39,734 nucleotides of DNA from Candidatus Saccharimonadota bacterium (GTDB taxonomy: Bacteria; Patescibacteriota; Saccharimonadia; Saccharimonadales; UBA7683). Of the stretch, positions 30,350 through 39,594 are shown in pieces; the first letter of the stretch is position 1, and each line of letters begins with the position of its first letter. A model generated the notes under the pieces. The model was not told the origin of the DNA and did no database searches. It saw only the letters and a program-made list of their open reading frames with translations. The stretch is taken from assembly GCA_018061375.1 (NCBI GenBank), contig JAGOUG010000001.1:1-39734 (forward strand), in the 5' to 3' direction. A program made the position numbers and the translations under genes.

Positions 30350-32727
30350 TGTTAAATAGTATCTCGAGCTCTATCTTGAAACTTAAAAATATCTTTGGGA
30401 TAGCCCTTTTCTTATTAATCTGTTCATTTATGCTAAATAGTAACATTGCACATGCAATATATAATAATAATTCGAATGTGCCACAGTATATTAGAGATAA
30501 GATGAATCCGGGTATGGGACAGACAGGGAAGAGTGGTCGGAAATGTGAGGGCGGTTTCAATAATGCACAGTGGATTTGGGCTTCTAAAGATACTGACAGC
30601 GATTCAGGAACCCCTGCTAGCTTGACGCCGATAGACATACCCGATTCCGCAAATACTTTAGCCCTCAGGGCGAACTTACTAGGGGCATACTGTGACAGTA
30701 TTATTAGTCCATCGACTGGTAATATTACCGATAAATCGCTAGATCGGACAGGGATTACCATTACTAATACTATTACCGTCACGACACGAAAAAACGGAGT
30801 TGTTGTTCCTGGCGCAAATATAACTGTTGTATTTCCTGATTCAGATAGGTCTGTGATTCAAAGTTATAATGAGGCTGGAAATAATAATTGGCGCTATACC
30901 AAAAAGATCGGATCGGGGCGCGATGGCGTAGCGGCAAATCTCCCATTCAGCTTAGCCGGGCTTAATAACCTTCCGGCGAGTGATGATATGTATGTTATAA
31001 CACTAACGTTGCCCGTTCGGATGGTAAACGATTTTCCTAATAAGTATCCGTCTAACCAGGGGCCTGCTCGCTTTATTTGTGTGGATGGTAGCAAAAACTC
31101 AACCCAGAATATTTTCGGATCTTCAGGCCAGGCATGTAATGAAAGATTTTTGCCAGTGACCATTAAGGTTCGTATACAGCCAGAGTGGGCGGGGGAATGC
31201 AGTATCACGAGTATAAATGGCATAAACCCAGACCTGAACGGTAGGATTGTATTACAGCCAGGCCAGACGTTTGACGCAGGTTTTAGGGTCAAGAATAGTG
31301 GAACCAGAAATTGGTCAACTTTTTTTATGAAACTTGGGACAAATGATCCGCTAGACAATACGACATGGGGCCCACAGCGAACTACTATAGTCCAACAAAC
31401 TACTATTAATGGTTTCCCTGTTGTCTTAGCTAACGGCGGTACCTCAAGTTGGACTACTTCTGGTAAGCCTTATACTGCTCCGTCGAGTCCAGGAGAGTAC
31501 AGCTTCAGTTGGAGAATTTTACAAGAGGGAGGTGCATATCCTGATAATAAGACGATTGTTAATATGGCCGAGTGCGATAGTCCTATAGTGGTTAAGGTTA
31601 AAGAGAACAAACCATTTATATACGCATCTGGTGGTGATGTAGTTAGCGGCGCCTTATTTACAGACAGTGGACCGTGCCAGTTGAATGCGACTAATACTAA
31701 GGCTACGAGTGCTAACATTAAAACTAATGGCTATTTTGACGGCTCAATTCTCACGGGTCTAAACGGGTCTTCGGGTGGACAGTATAGCGTCTTTGCAAGC
31801 GGTATGATTGGAGATGTTAATAATTCTGGAGAGCAGGCGTTTAGGGGCAACTATGGTTATGCCCGTTATTCCCAGTCGGGTTCTTCAGATGATCTATTTG
31901 ATGGATTATTCGCAAATTTAAATGTACAAGGTGATTTTGGACAGTTTTACAAAGACGATCCTAGTCCACCACTACCGTGCGTAGATGTGAGTGCAGAGAT
32001 GGCGAGTGCTGCGGCAAACCCCGCCCTTGATGAGCCTGCAGCAATAACATTTGTAGCCTCAGGCTCTGGTTACATGAAACGCACTGGTAAACTTGATATT
32101 CCGGCAACTCTACTAACTGCAGGAACACGTAAGACTATTGTTGTAGATGGTAATGTTACGATAAAAGGCAACATTACGTACCCAGCTTCATATACTTCGG
32201 CTAGTATTCCGTATCTTAAAATTATCGCAAATAATATATATATAGAAGCCAACGCAAAGCAGATAGATGCAAATTTGGTCGCATATCCTAATACAGCTAC
32301 TAACGGCGTACTGGACACATGCAGCAACATGCAATGGCAACCGAGTGCTGTCGCTACACCAGGAAATTGGAGCTCCACCGAGAAGATGACTACAGGTTCT
32401 TGTAAGCGTACCCCAAATAGTTTCGTAGTAAACGGAGCTGTTGCTGCACGTCGAATTCTTTGGAAGCGTACGAACGGTACGCTAGGACTTAAAGATAGCG
32501 CCGCAGATCCGACCTGTTACTTTGCTAACTATGACGATGCAGCCGATGTTCCTTGGATAAACCCTGCTGCTGCTAATAAAGTAGACTTAGCTGTGCAAAG
32601 ATATGAAAAGTGTGCGGCCGAACTTATAAAGTTTAGCCCGGAGGCGTATCTCGCTGGGTTTACGTCAGGTTCACAAAATCTTGGAACGGTTCCGACTTCT
32701 ACCCAAGAATTGCCGCCGATATTCTAA
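30346..32727 (+). CDS. Large secreted protein with four-tryptophan (NBR1-like) domain
   Basis: A 793-residue exported protein. The signal peptide (~1-37) has a basic start, a hydrophobic core FGIALFLLICSFML and an AHA cleavage site. Residues ~130-280 look beta-rich with paired Cys. Residues ~284-418 match the four-Trp NBR1/FW Ig-like domain: PGQTFDAGFRVKNSGTRNWS, then Trp at 323, 341, 369 and 389. The C-terminal half repeats short strands (KTIVVDGNVTIKGNITYP, KIIANNIYIEANAKQID) resembling a beta-helix. No membrane anchor or sortase motif is seen. It lies between a membrane-anchored partner and pilM, so a surface or pilus-associated adhesin is a reasonable inference. Confidence 0.65.
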   Translation: MMLNSISSSILKLKNIFGIALFLLICSFMLNSNIAHAIYNNNSNVPQYIRDKMNPGMGQTGKSGRKCEGGFNNAQWIWASKDTDSDSGTPASLTPIDIPDSANTLALRANLLGAYCDSIISPSTGNITDKSLDRTGITITNTITVTTRKNGVVVPGANITVVFPDSDRSVIQSYNEAGNNNWRYTKKIGSGRDGVAANLPFSLAGLNNLPASDDMYVITLTLPVRMVNDFPNKYPSNQGPARFICVDGSKNSTQNIFGSSGQACNERFLPVTIKVRIQPEWAGECSITSINGINPDLNGRIVLQPGQTFDAGFRVKNSGTRNWSTFFMKLGTNDPLDNTTWGPQRTTIVQQTTINGFPVVLANGGTSSWTTSGKPYTAPSSPGEYSFSWRILQEGGAYPDNKTIVNMAECDSPIVVKVKENKPFIYASGGDVVSGALFTDSGPCQLNATNTKATSANIKTNGYFDGSILTGLNGSSGGQYSVFASGMIGDVNNSGEQAFRGNYGYARYSQSGSSDDLFDGLFANLNVQGDFGQFYKDDPSPPLPCVDVSAEMASAAANPALDEPAAITFVASGSGYMKRTGKLDIPATLLTAGTRKTIVVDGNVTIKGNITYPASYTSASIPYLKIIANNIYIEANAKQIDANLVAYPNTATNGVLDTCSNMQWQPSAVATPGNWSSTEKMTTGSCKRTPNSFVVNGAVAARRILWKRTNGTLGLKDSAADPTCYFANYDDAADVPWINPAAANKVDLAVQRYEKCAAELIKFSPEAYLAGFTSGSQNLGTVPTSTQELPPIF

Positions 32728-32741
32728 ATCAAGTATTTTGA

Positions 32742-32770
32742 TTGGCAGTTTAAAATGCTTATGTTACACT
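32742..32770 (+). promoter_or_regulatory. Promoter of the pilMNO-BTC operon
   Basis: TTGGCA (32742-32747), 17-bp spacer ending TGT, TACACT (32765-32770, extended -10). The start near 32777 leaves about five leader bases. Confidence 0.65.
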
Positions 32771-32781
32771 AGTCAGTAAGC

Positions 32782-33837
32782 ATGAAGAGTTCTATTTTCA
32801 ACGCGGTGGGCGACTTCTTCGCACTAGATATCGGCAGCTCAGCAATTCGAGTTGTGCAACTTAAGGGTTCCGGTGCAAACAGGACCCTTCTTAAATACGG
32901 CGCAGCACCGATAGATGTTAAGATGGCACTTTCAGACGCGCAGGCAGATCAGACTGCGGTAGCAGGTGTAATTACGGGCTTACTCGCAGAGGCGGGAATT
33001 ACCACGAAGAACGTTATTGTCGGGCTTCCTGCAAATAAGACATTTGTAACTGTTGTTGATCTTCCAAAAATGAATCCACAAGAACTTGCCAGTACTATTA
33101 AGTACCAGGCAGATCAATTTATACCAATGGCTACTGAGGATTCTAAAATAGACTGGGCGGTTATTGGCGATTCTCCTGCAGAAGAAGGCAAAGCTGAGGT
33201 GCTACTTGCCAGTGTGTCTAATGCTTTTAGCGAAAAGCGTTTAGAGATGCTCGAATCTATTGGCCTTAATGTTATTGGGCTTGAGCCAGAGGCACTTGCA
33301 CTTGCTCGGGCACTTACGCCAGCCTCGGGTGCTACAAACGCGCAAATGATTGTTGATATGGGTGAATATGCCACGGATATTGTAGTTACTCTAGGTGGCA
33401 TGCCACGGTTGGTCAGATCTATTCCAACCGGAGGTCAGAGTTTACTAAAATCTGCAAAGCAGAACCTCAATATTGATGATAATCAGGCAAGACAGTTTGT
33501 GTATAAGTTTGGGTTTGATAAAACGAAACTAGAAGGTCAGATATTCAAGGCGCTTGAACCTACCGCACAGGTAATAATTTCTGAAGTTCAAAAATCTATG
33601 AAGTTCTTTTCTACACGCTATCAGAATACACAGCTCAGCGGTATTGTGACTTCTGGTGCCGCAGCGCTACTACCCGGGTTTCATCAGTATCTTTCAGCTT
33701 CAGCAAATAATACACCGGTCCAGGCCGGTAATTCTTGGCAGAACGTAAGCTACAGTAATGCTGCCCACGAGCAACTCATGAGTGTGAATCACCAATTTGC
33801 AGTGGCTTCAGGTTTAGCGCAGAGGAACACGATATGA
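32782..33837 (+). CDS. pilM: Type IV pilus assembly protein PilM
   Basis: A 351-residue actin-like ATP-binding cytoplasmic protein that links the inner-membrane PilN/PilO to the pilus machinery. The nucleotide-binding phosphate loop is ALDIGSSAIRVVQL (~14-27), and a second is MIVDMGEYATDIVVTLGG. It contains the QVIISEVQKSMKFF region common to PilM. It starts the operon; pilN overlaps its end by four bases (ATGA). Confidence 0.94.
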   Translation: MKSSIFNAVGDFFALDIGSSAIRVVQLKGSGANRTLLKYGAAPIDVKMALSDAQADQTAVAGVITGLLAEAGITTKNVIVGLPANKTFVTVVDLPKMNPQELASTIKYQADQFIPMATEDSKIDWAVIGDSPAEEGKAEVLLASVSNAFSEKRLEMLESIGLNVIGLEPEALALARALTPASGATNAQMIVDMGEYATDIVVTLGGMPRLVRSIPTGGQSLLKSAKQNLNIDDNQARQFVYKFGFDKTKLEGQIFKALEPTAQVIISEVQKSMKFFSTRYQNTQLSGIVTSGAAALLPGFHQYLSASANNTPVQAGNSWQNVSYSNAAHEQLMSVNHQFAVASGLAQRNTI

Positions 33838-34520
33838 TAGAAATTAACCTATTGCCGACGGTTAAGAAGGATTATCTTAAGGCTCAGCAAATGAAGCACA
33901 CGGTTATTATTGCCGCCGTGCTTACCTCAATCGTTGCCGTAGTGCTGCTTGTGTTGGTATTTGCATACGTGCAAGTCGTACAGCCTCAGCATCAGAAGAA
34001 TGTTCAGGAAGATATCGATTCTGGCGTGAAGGCACTGCAAGAGAAGAATGATGCAGTTAAAATTGTGACGGTACAGGGTGCACTTGAACAGTTATCACCG
34101 CTTCAGGATAAAAAGAAGATTAGCTCGAACATATTTGGTTATCTTACTGAATTTACTCCTAAAGGCGTAACTTACGGAAATATTAAACTCAACATGACTG
34201 ATGGGACACTCGGCTTACAGGGAAGTGCAACAAGCCTAGAGCAGGCAAACATACTGGCTAATAACCTAAAAAGTGCTAAGTTTACCTACACCAAAGACGA
34301 TTCTACCCAAACCCTGACACCATTTTCAGAGGTGATATTTGAAGGTTTAAGCAAGAGTGACCAGGCAACTACGGCTAAGAACGTTAGCTTCCAGATTAAT
34401 TTTAAAGTAGACCCACTGTTATTTGACCAGTCAATTAAGGGTGGAAAGATTACCGTGAACGCATCTTCAGAGCAGCTACTACTTCAATCTGATAAGCCGT
34501 TTCAAGAAGGGGCGCAGTAA
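33834..34520 (+). CDS. pilN: Type IV pilus assembly protein PilN
   Basis: A 228-residue single-pass inner-membrane protein. The cytoplasmic INLLP motif (residues 4-8) binds PilM. A hydrophobic segment follows (~25-48), then a coiled coil (~50-80) and a periplasm-side or external ferredoxin-like domain. Its Lys/Gln-rich coiled region is typical of PilN. It overlaps pilO by one base (TAATG). Confidence 0.9.
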   Translation: MIEINLLPTVKKDYLKAQQMKHTVIIAAVLTSIVAVVLLVLVFAYVQVVQPQHQKNVQEDIDSGVKALQEKNDAVKIVTVQGALEQLSPLQDKKKISSNIFGYLTEFTPKGVTYGNIKLNMTDGTLGLQGSATSLEQANILANNLKSAKFTYTKDDSTQTLTPFSEVIFEGLSKSDQATTAKNVSFQINFKVDPLLFDQSIKGGKITVNASSEQLLLQSDKPFQEGAQ

Positions 34521-35149
34521 TGAATAAACAACCAGCAAAACCAGGCTCAAAACGTGATAAAATCGTCAAAGCCAATTCTACAGTGTTTATTGCAGTCGCA
34601 ATCGCCGCAGTAGTTGTGATGTTTTCACTGATTTCTATGAAGTTTTTATGGGAGAAGCTGACTTATAACTCAAGGGTTATTACTGCAAAGACGAAGGCAC
34701 GTAATGATATTGAAACCAATGCTACTAATATTGACAAACTTACTGAAGAGTTCAGTGCACTTGATTCAAGCGCAACAACAAATTCTAAAATAATCCTCCA
34801 TGCCCTGCCACCAAATTACGACTATCCGGCACTCGCTACATTTATGGAATCTCTTGCAATTACATCGGGCGTAACATCACCCGGCTCTGTTGGTTTAGAC
34901 ATGTCTGCTACCGCAGTAAAAACGGCAATTGTTTCTCAGCCAGTTGAAATTCCACTGAGTCTCGAAGTTAGTGGTAGCTACGATTCGATTGTGCAGTTTA
35001 TTAAAAATACCGAATACAGTATTCGTCCGATTCATATCAGTAACGTCGAATTTTCAGGCACAAATGAGCAGCTGAAGGCAACAATTACGGCTACGACATA
35101 CTATCAACCAGCTCGTGACCTTGGTGTTGGTAAAATGGAGGTGAAATAA
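34520..35149 (+). CDS. pilO: Type IV pilus assembly protein PilO
   Basis: A 209-residue protein with a cytoplasmic basic start, one membrane segment (~21-45), a coiled coil (~48-85) and a C-terminal domain (LPPNYDYPALATFMESLAITSGV..., VSGSYDSIVQFIKNTEYSIRPIHISNVEF) with the PilO pattern of 'GSY..i..Fi..le...R...i'. It is expected to dimerise with PilN. Confidence 0.88.
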   Translation: MNKQPAKPGSKRDKIVKANSTVFIAVAIAAVVVMFSLISMKFLWEKLTYNSRVITAKTKARNDIETNATNIDKLTEEFSALDSSATTNSKIILHALPPNYDYPALATFMESLAITSGVTSPGSVGLDMSATAVKTAIVSQPVEIPLSLEVSGSYDSIVQFIKNTEYSIRPIHISNVEFSGTNEQLKATITATTYYQPARDLGVGKMEVK

Positions 35150-35150
35150 T

Positions 35151-35393
35151 ATGAAACAAAATGATATCGGTGCAATAGTGTTAATTGTAGCAGTCGCAGG
35201 TGTGATTTCTTACTTCGCGGCAAATGCGCTTATCGGTAAGCCAGAGACGAATCCTGTGCAAGTAGAGCAAGTTACGCCAGTTGGTGCTACGTTTCCTGCG
35301 CCAGACCCGCGAGTTTTTAATGATAAATCTGTCGATGCAACTGTTGAAATACAAGGGAGTGGTGAGAACACTAATCAGGTATTCGATAATTAA
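35151..35393 (+). CDS. Small single-pass protein of the pilus operon
   Basis: An 80-residue protein with one N-terminal membrane segment (GAIVLIVAVAGVISYFAANAL, ~7-27) and an extracytoplasmic polar tail rich in Pro, Val and Gln. It lies one base after pilO and 14 before pilB. Its place matches that of pilP in other operons but the sequence shows no PilP lipobox or beta domain, as expected if no outer-membrane secretin exists. GGAGG upstream supports the start. Confidence 0.7.
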   Translation: MKQNDIGAIVLIVAVAGVISYFAANALIGKPETNPVQVEQVTPVGATFPAPDPRVFNDKSVDATVEIQGSGENTNQVFDN

Positions 35394-35407
35394 GCTAGGG
35401 GTGGCCG

Positions 35408-37222
35408 GTGAGTGTCCTTTCAGAAGATAACCAAAAAAAACTTGAACAAATACTTGTAGACTCTAAACTACTGAGTGCAGCTGATTTGGCTACATTTAAA
35501 ACCGCTGCTGCGGCCTCTAAGACACCGTTCCTGAGCTTTTTAGTACAACAGAACCATGTTACGAGCGAACAGCTTACAAAGGCAACTGCACAGGTACTTG
35601 GGTTGCCATACGTAAACCTAGTTGCATCTAAGGTTAACCCGAGTATCTTAAATCTGCTTGCCCAAGATGTTGCCGATAGGTTCATGTCTGTTCCGCTTGG
35701 TGAGATGGAAAATCGCCTGGCTGTTGCAATGTTAGATCCAAATAACGTACAGGCGGTGGATTTTCTTTCAAACAAAATAGGTCGGCCACTTAAGGTGTAT
35801 ATGGCCTCAGAAGAGGGTATCCGTCACGTACTAGACCAATATAACGCTGATCTTCAAAAAGGCATGACAGATGCCATGACCTCTGTAGATAGCGATCTTT
35901 CCGCCGATGATAATTTGGAGCAGTTACTCAGCGGTGGTAAATCTGATGACAAAGAAAAAGATGAAATTAAGACAATTGTCCAAGATTCACCAATTAGTCG
36001 AGCCCTCAGCACAATTTTGGAATACGCAGTCCGTTCAAGGGCTTCTGATATTCATATAGAACCGCTCGAGGCCACGCTCCGTATCCGCTGCCGTATTGAT
36101 GGAATTTTAAGAGAGATCATGAAGCTGCCTAAAACTATCGAACCGGCGCTTGTCTCTCGTGTTAAGATTCTTTCAAATCTGAAGATAGATGAACACCGTA
36201 TTCCGCAAGATGGTCAGTTCACTGTGCGAATGGGCTCTAGAGACGCGGACCTTCGTATTGCAATTAGTCCGGTTGTTTGGGGTGAACAGGTGATTATTCG
36301 TATTCTAGATAAAAGTAACACAAGTTTTAAGCTTGAAGATCTCGGGTATGCCGGAAGAAGTCTTCGTGCTGTACGGAAGGGGCTAGAGAAGCCAAATGGT
36401 ATGATTTTAACCTCGGGTCCGACAGGTTCGGGTAAATCTACAAGTTTGTATGCGCTTATTCAAGAAATCAAGAATGATGCAATAAATATTGTCACACTTG
36501 AAGATCCAGTTGAATACAAAATGGACGGCGTGAACCAGATTCAGGTTAATCCAGATGTAGGCCTGACGTTTGCTACTGGGCTTCGTTCAATTCTTCGCCA
36601 AGACCCTAACGTTATTCTGGTTGGAGAGATTCGTGACAAAGAAACTGCTAACCTGGCCGTACAGGCAGCTCTCACGGGTCACTTAGTGTTTTCTACACTA
36701 CACACGAACTCTGCAGCAGGGGTGCTTCCGCGATTGCTAGACATGGGTATTGAGCCGTTCTTAATTGCCTCAACAGTTAACACAATTATTGGACAGCGCT
36801 TGGTTAGACATGTTTCTGAAACGAAAACTTCGTATCAGTCGGACGAGGTGGAAGCAAAATCAATTCAGCAGACTCTCGGATCAATATTACCTAAAACACA
36901 GACAGAATCAGCAGAGGCGAGTAAAGATTTAGGTTACGAGGGCTTGCCCCTTGGTACCCAAAACGCTTATACTCTGTATAGAGGTAAAGATACTTCTCAG
37001 ACGCCAGGTGGTTATAAGGGGCGTCTCGGGCTGTACGAAGTAATCGATGTTGATGCAGAGATAGAAAGCATGATACTTTCGCGCTCAACATCAGGAGACA
37101 TCGAAAAAAAGGCAATAGAAAAGGGAATGATAACAATGCGCCAAGACGGGTACCTCAAATCACTAAAGGGTGTTACAACACTCGAAGAGGTAAACCGTGT
37201 AACCGCAGCAGATAGCGTATAA
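35408..37222 (+). CDS. pilB: Type IV pilus extension ATPase PilB
   Basis: A 604-residue GspE/PilB ATPase powering pilus extension. An MshEN-type N-domain (~1-150), then the ATPase with Walker A GPTGSGKS (337-344), Asp-box LEDPVEY, Walker B NVILVGEIRD (~401-410) and the His-box TGHLVFSTLHTNSA. The usual tetra-cysteine zinc insertion after the His-box is absent: residues ~455-535 contain no Cys, though GYKGRLGLYEV that follows it is conserved. The start is GTG with AGGGG six bases upstream. Confidence 0.95.
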   Translation: MSVLSEDNQKKLEQILVDSKLLSAADLATFKTAAAASKTPFLSFLVQQNHVTSEQLTKATAQVLGLPYVNLVASKVNPSILNLLAQDVADRFMSVPLGEMENRLAVAMLDPNNVQAVDFLSNKIGRPLKVYMASEEGIRHVLDQYNADLQKGMTDAMTSVDSDLSADDNLEQLLSGGKSDDKEKDEIKTIVQDSPISRALSTILEYAVRSRASDIHIEPLEATLRIRCRIDGILREIMKLPKTIEPALVSRVKILSNLKIDEHRIPQDGQFTVRMGSRDADLRIAISPVVWGEQVIIRILDKSNTSFKLEDLGYAGRSLRAVRKGLEKPNGMILTSGPTGSGKSTSLYALIQEIKNDAINIVTLEDPVEYKMDGVNQIQVNPDVGLTFATGLRSILRQDPNVILVGEIRDKETANLAVQAALTGHLVFSTLHTNSAAGVLPRLLDMGIEPFLIASTVNTIIGQRLVRHVSETKTSYQSDEVEAKSIQQTLGSILPKTQTESAEASKDLGYEGLPLGTQNAYTLYRGKDTSQTPGGYKGRLGLYEVIDVDAEIESMILSRSTSGDIEKKAIEKGMITMRQDGYLKSLKGVTTLEEVNRVTAADSV

Positions 37223-37231
37223 GGAGGTGGG

Positions 37232-38299
37232 ATGGCTACAGCACTAAGGATAGAAAATTTACTTGAACATGTAATAAAGAACAAGGCATCTGACCTTCAT
37301 CTTCAGGTGGGTCTTGCCCCAATGCTCCGTGTAGACGGTAAGCTGAGTGCTATTGCAGACACGCCTGTTCTTACTGAGGCTCAGGTAGAGGGCTTGATTT
37401 TTGCAATTTTAGATGATGATCAGAAACAGGTGCTCTTAAAAGATAAAGAATTCGATTTCAGTTTCGCCTTTGGTGAACTCGGCCGATTCCGTGTAAATGC
37501 CTACCACGAACGAGGTAACCTCGCTGCAGCGCTTCGCTTGATTCCAAATGAAATTCTGACTACAGAACAACTCGGACTTCCAGAAATTGTAAATACGTTT
37601 GCAGATTATCCGCGTGGCCTTGTACTGGTAACTGGTCCGACCGGCTCTGGTAAGTCAACCACACTTGCAGCTCTGGTAGATAAAATTAATACCGAACGTT
37701 CCGAGCATATTATTACCATTGAAGATCCAATTGAGTTTACGCATAAATCAAAATCATCAGTAGTAGTACAACGAGAGGTCCACTACGATACCTACTCTTT
37801 TAGTGCGGCACTTCGTTCCAGCTTACGCCAAGACCCAGATGTAGTACTGATTGGAGAAATGCGAGATTTAGAAACAATTTCAGCGGCTATTACAATTGCA
37901 GAAACTGGTCACCTGGTGTTTGCGACGCTGCACACCAACTCTGCCGCACAATCAATCGACCGTATGATAGACGTGTTCCCACCACACCAGCAACCACAAA
38001 TTCGGTCTCAGCTATCTAATATACTAATGGCAATCTGTTCTCAGCGGCTTGTACCAACTATTGGTGGTGGCCGTGTAGCAGCTGCTGAGGTGTTGATTGC
38101 CAACCCGGCCGTCAGAAATATTATTAGAGAAGGTAAGAGCCACCAGCTCGACGCCGTTATTCAGACAGGTGCCGATAAGGGTATGCAATCTATGGACAGA
38201 ACACTGATATCACTTATTAAAGCGGGTAGCATTACCTACGATGATGCCAAAACGTTTGCTATAGATCTAGAAGAATTTGAACGATTGATGCGAGGCTAG
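37232..38299 (+). CDS. pilT: Type IV pilus retraction ATPase PilT
   Basis: A 355-residue PilT, driving pilus retraction and twitching. It has the N-terminal PAS-like domain (NKASDLHLQVG), Walker A GPTGSGKS (135-142), Asp-box IEDPIEF, Walker B VVLIGEMRD, His-box TGHLVFATLHTNSA and the AIRNLIRE-like motif AVRNIIRE needed for retraction. GGAGGTG upstream of the ATG. Presence of PilT with PilB points to a dynamic, retractable pilus. Confidence 0.96.
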   Translation: MATALRIENLLEHVIKNKASDLHLQVGLAPMLRVDGKLSAIADTPVLTEAQVEGLIFAILDDDQKQVLLKDKEFDFSFAFGELGRFRVNAYHERGNLAAALRLIPNEILTTEQLGLPEIVNTFADYPRGLVLVTGPTGSGKSTTLAALVDKINTERSEHIITIEDPIEFTHKSKSSVVVQREVHYDTYSFSAALRSSLRQDPDVVLIGEMRDLETISAAITIAETGHLVFATLHTNSAAQSIDRMIDVFPPHQQPQIRSQLSNILMAICSQRLVPTIGGGRVAAAEVLIANPAVRNIIREGKSHQLDAVIQTGADKGMQSMDRTLISLIKAGSITYDDAKTFAIDLEEFERLMRG

Positions 38300-38304
38300 G
38301 CACA

Positions 38305-39513
38305 ATGATTACTTTTCAGTACACAGCAAAAAACAATACAGGTGGTACCACCAAAGGTTTAGTTGAAGCTGATACTGAAGGTGCCGCAGCAAAGTTATTA
38401 GTTGCACAGGGCCTAACTCCGCTGAGTATAGAGATTAAACAAGAGGGTAGTGCACTGCTGGGTAAGTTTACTAACCGTGTAAGCACAAAAGACAGAATCA
38501 TTTTTACGCGTCAGCTAGCGACGCTCATTAATGCGGGACTCCCACTCACGCAGAGTCTCCATACGGTTGCAGAGCAGGCCGACAGTAAGCAGCTTGCCGT
38601 GATTCTAAATAAGGTTATTTCCTCTGTAGAAGGTGGTATTACACTTTCGGAGTCACTGTCTAAGCACCCGAAGGTATTTAATGAAGTATATATTGCACTG
38701 GTAGCAGCAGGTGAGACCTCCGGTACGCTTGATCAAGCATTGGAGCGTATTGCCAACCAGCAAGAAAAAGATGCCGATATGATCAGTAAAGTACGTGGAG
38801 CTCTTATATACCCACTCATAGTTACCTTCGTAATTTTTGGTGTGGTCACGTTCCTACTCACAACGGTTGTTCCTCAAATCGAGCTTTTATATACAGATTT
38901 TGATAAAGACCTTCCGTTCCTGACAGCCGTACTTATAACAATTGCCAAGATTATTATGAATTACTGGTGGTTAATAATCATGGTTTCTATAGGGGTTATC
39001 TTCTTCCTTCGTAGATGGCTTAAAACAAATTCCGGCATTCAATTCGCAGATAGATTCAAGCTTAAGGTACCGCTATTTGGTGATCTGTTCAGAAAGCTTT
39101 ATATGGCACGATTTTCTCGAACTGGGCAAACATTGGTTGCCAGTGGTGTACAAATGCTAGAGATGCTACGGATTACTGCACAGGCAGTCGACAACGTGCA
39201 TATAGCAGCGGCAATTGGTAGGGCAGCTGAGAAGGTTAAGGGTGGCGCCGCGCTTTCAGATTCACTTAAAGACGAACCAACGTTCTTGCCGCTTGTATCC
39301 CAGATGTTAAAAGTTGGTGAACAATCCGGTGCGGTAGATAAAATGATGGACAAATCCGCTACATATTATGAGAATGAGCTCGATAATAAGATTAAAACCA
39401 TCAGCACAACCATAGAGCCGGTTTTAATGGTGCTACTAGCGATTGTCGTTGGAATTATAGTGCTTGCCATCTTGGTCCCAGTGTACGGGCTTGCCAGTGA
39501 AAGTCTTACCTAG
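38305..39513 (+). CDS. pilC: Type IV pilus inner-membrane platform protein PilC
   Basis: A 402-residue polytopic protein with two T2SSF domains (~65-190 and ~270-390). The membrane segments are LIYPLIVTFVIFGVVTFLL (~165-185), WWLIIMVSIGVIFFL (~215-232) and VLMVLLAIVVGIIVLAILVPVYG at the C-terminus. It couples PilB/PilT to pilin. It starts five bases after pilT. Confidence 0.95.
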   Translation: MITFQYTAKNNTGGTTKGLVEADTEGAAAKLLVAQGLTPLSIEIKQEGSALLGKFTNRVSTKDRIIFTRQLATLINAGLPLTQSLHTVAEQADSKQLAVILNKVISSVEGGITLSESLSKHPKVFNEVYIALVAAGETSGTLDQALERIANQQEKDADMISKVRGALIYPLIVTFVIFGVVTFLLTTVVPQIELLYTDFDKDLPFLTAVLITIAKIIMNYWWLIIMVSIGVIFFLRRWLKTNSGIQFADRFKLKVPLFGDLFRKLYMARFSRTGQTLVASGVQMLEMLRITAQAVDNVHIAAAIGRAAEKVKGGAALSDSLKDEPTFLPLVSQMLKVGEQSGAVDKMMDKSATYYENELDNKIKTISTTIEPVLMVLLAIVVGIIVLAILVPVYGLASESLT

Positions 39514-39532
39514 AAAATAAGCATAAATAGTA

Positions 39533-39560
39533 TTGACATCGGTGCTAGTATGCCTATAAT
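39533..39560 (+). promoter_or_regulatory. Consensus promoter of the pilin gene
   Basis: TTGACA (39533-39538), 16-bp spacer, TATAAT (39555-39560): both hexamers perfect. This fits high expression of a major pilin. Confidence 0.8.
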
Positions 39561-39594
39561 GATAAGCATTACAACAAGATAATAAAGGGGTGGT

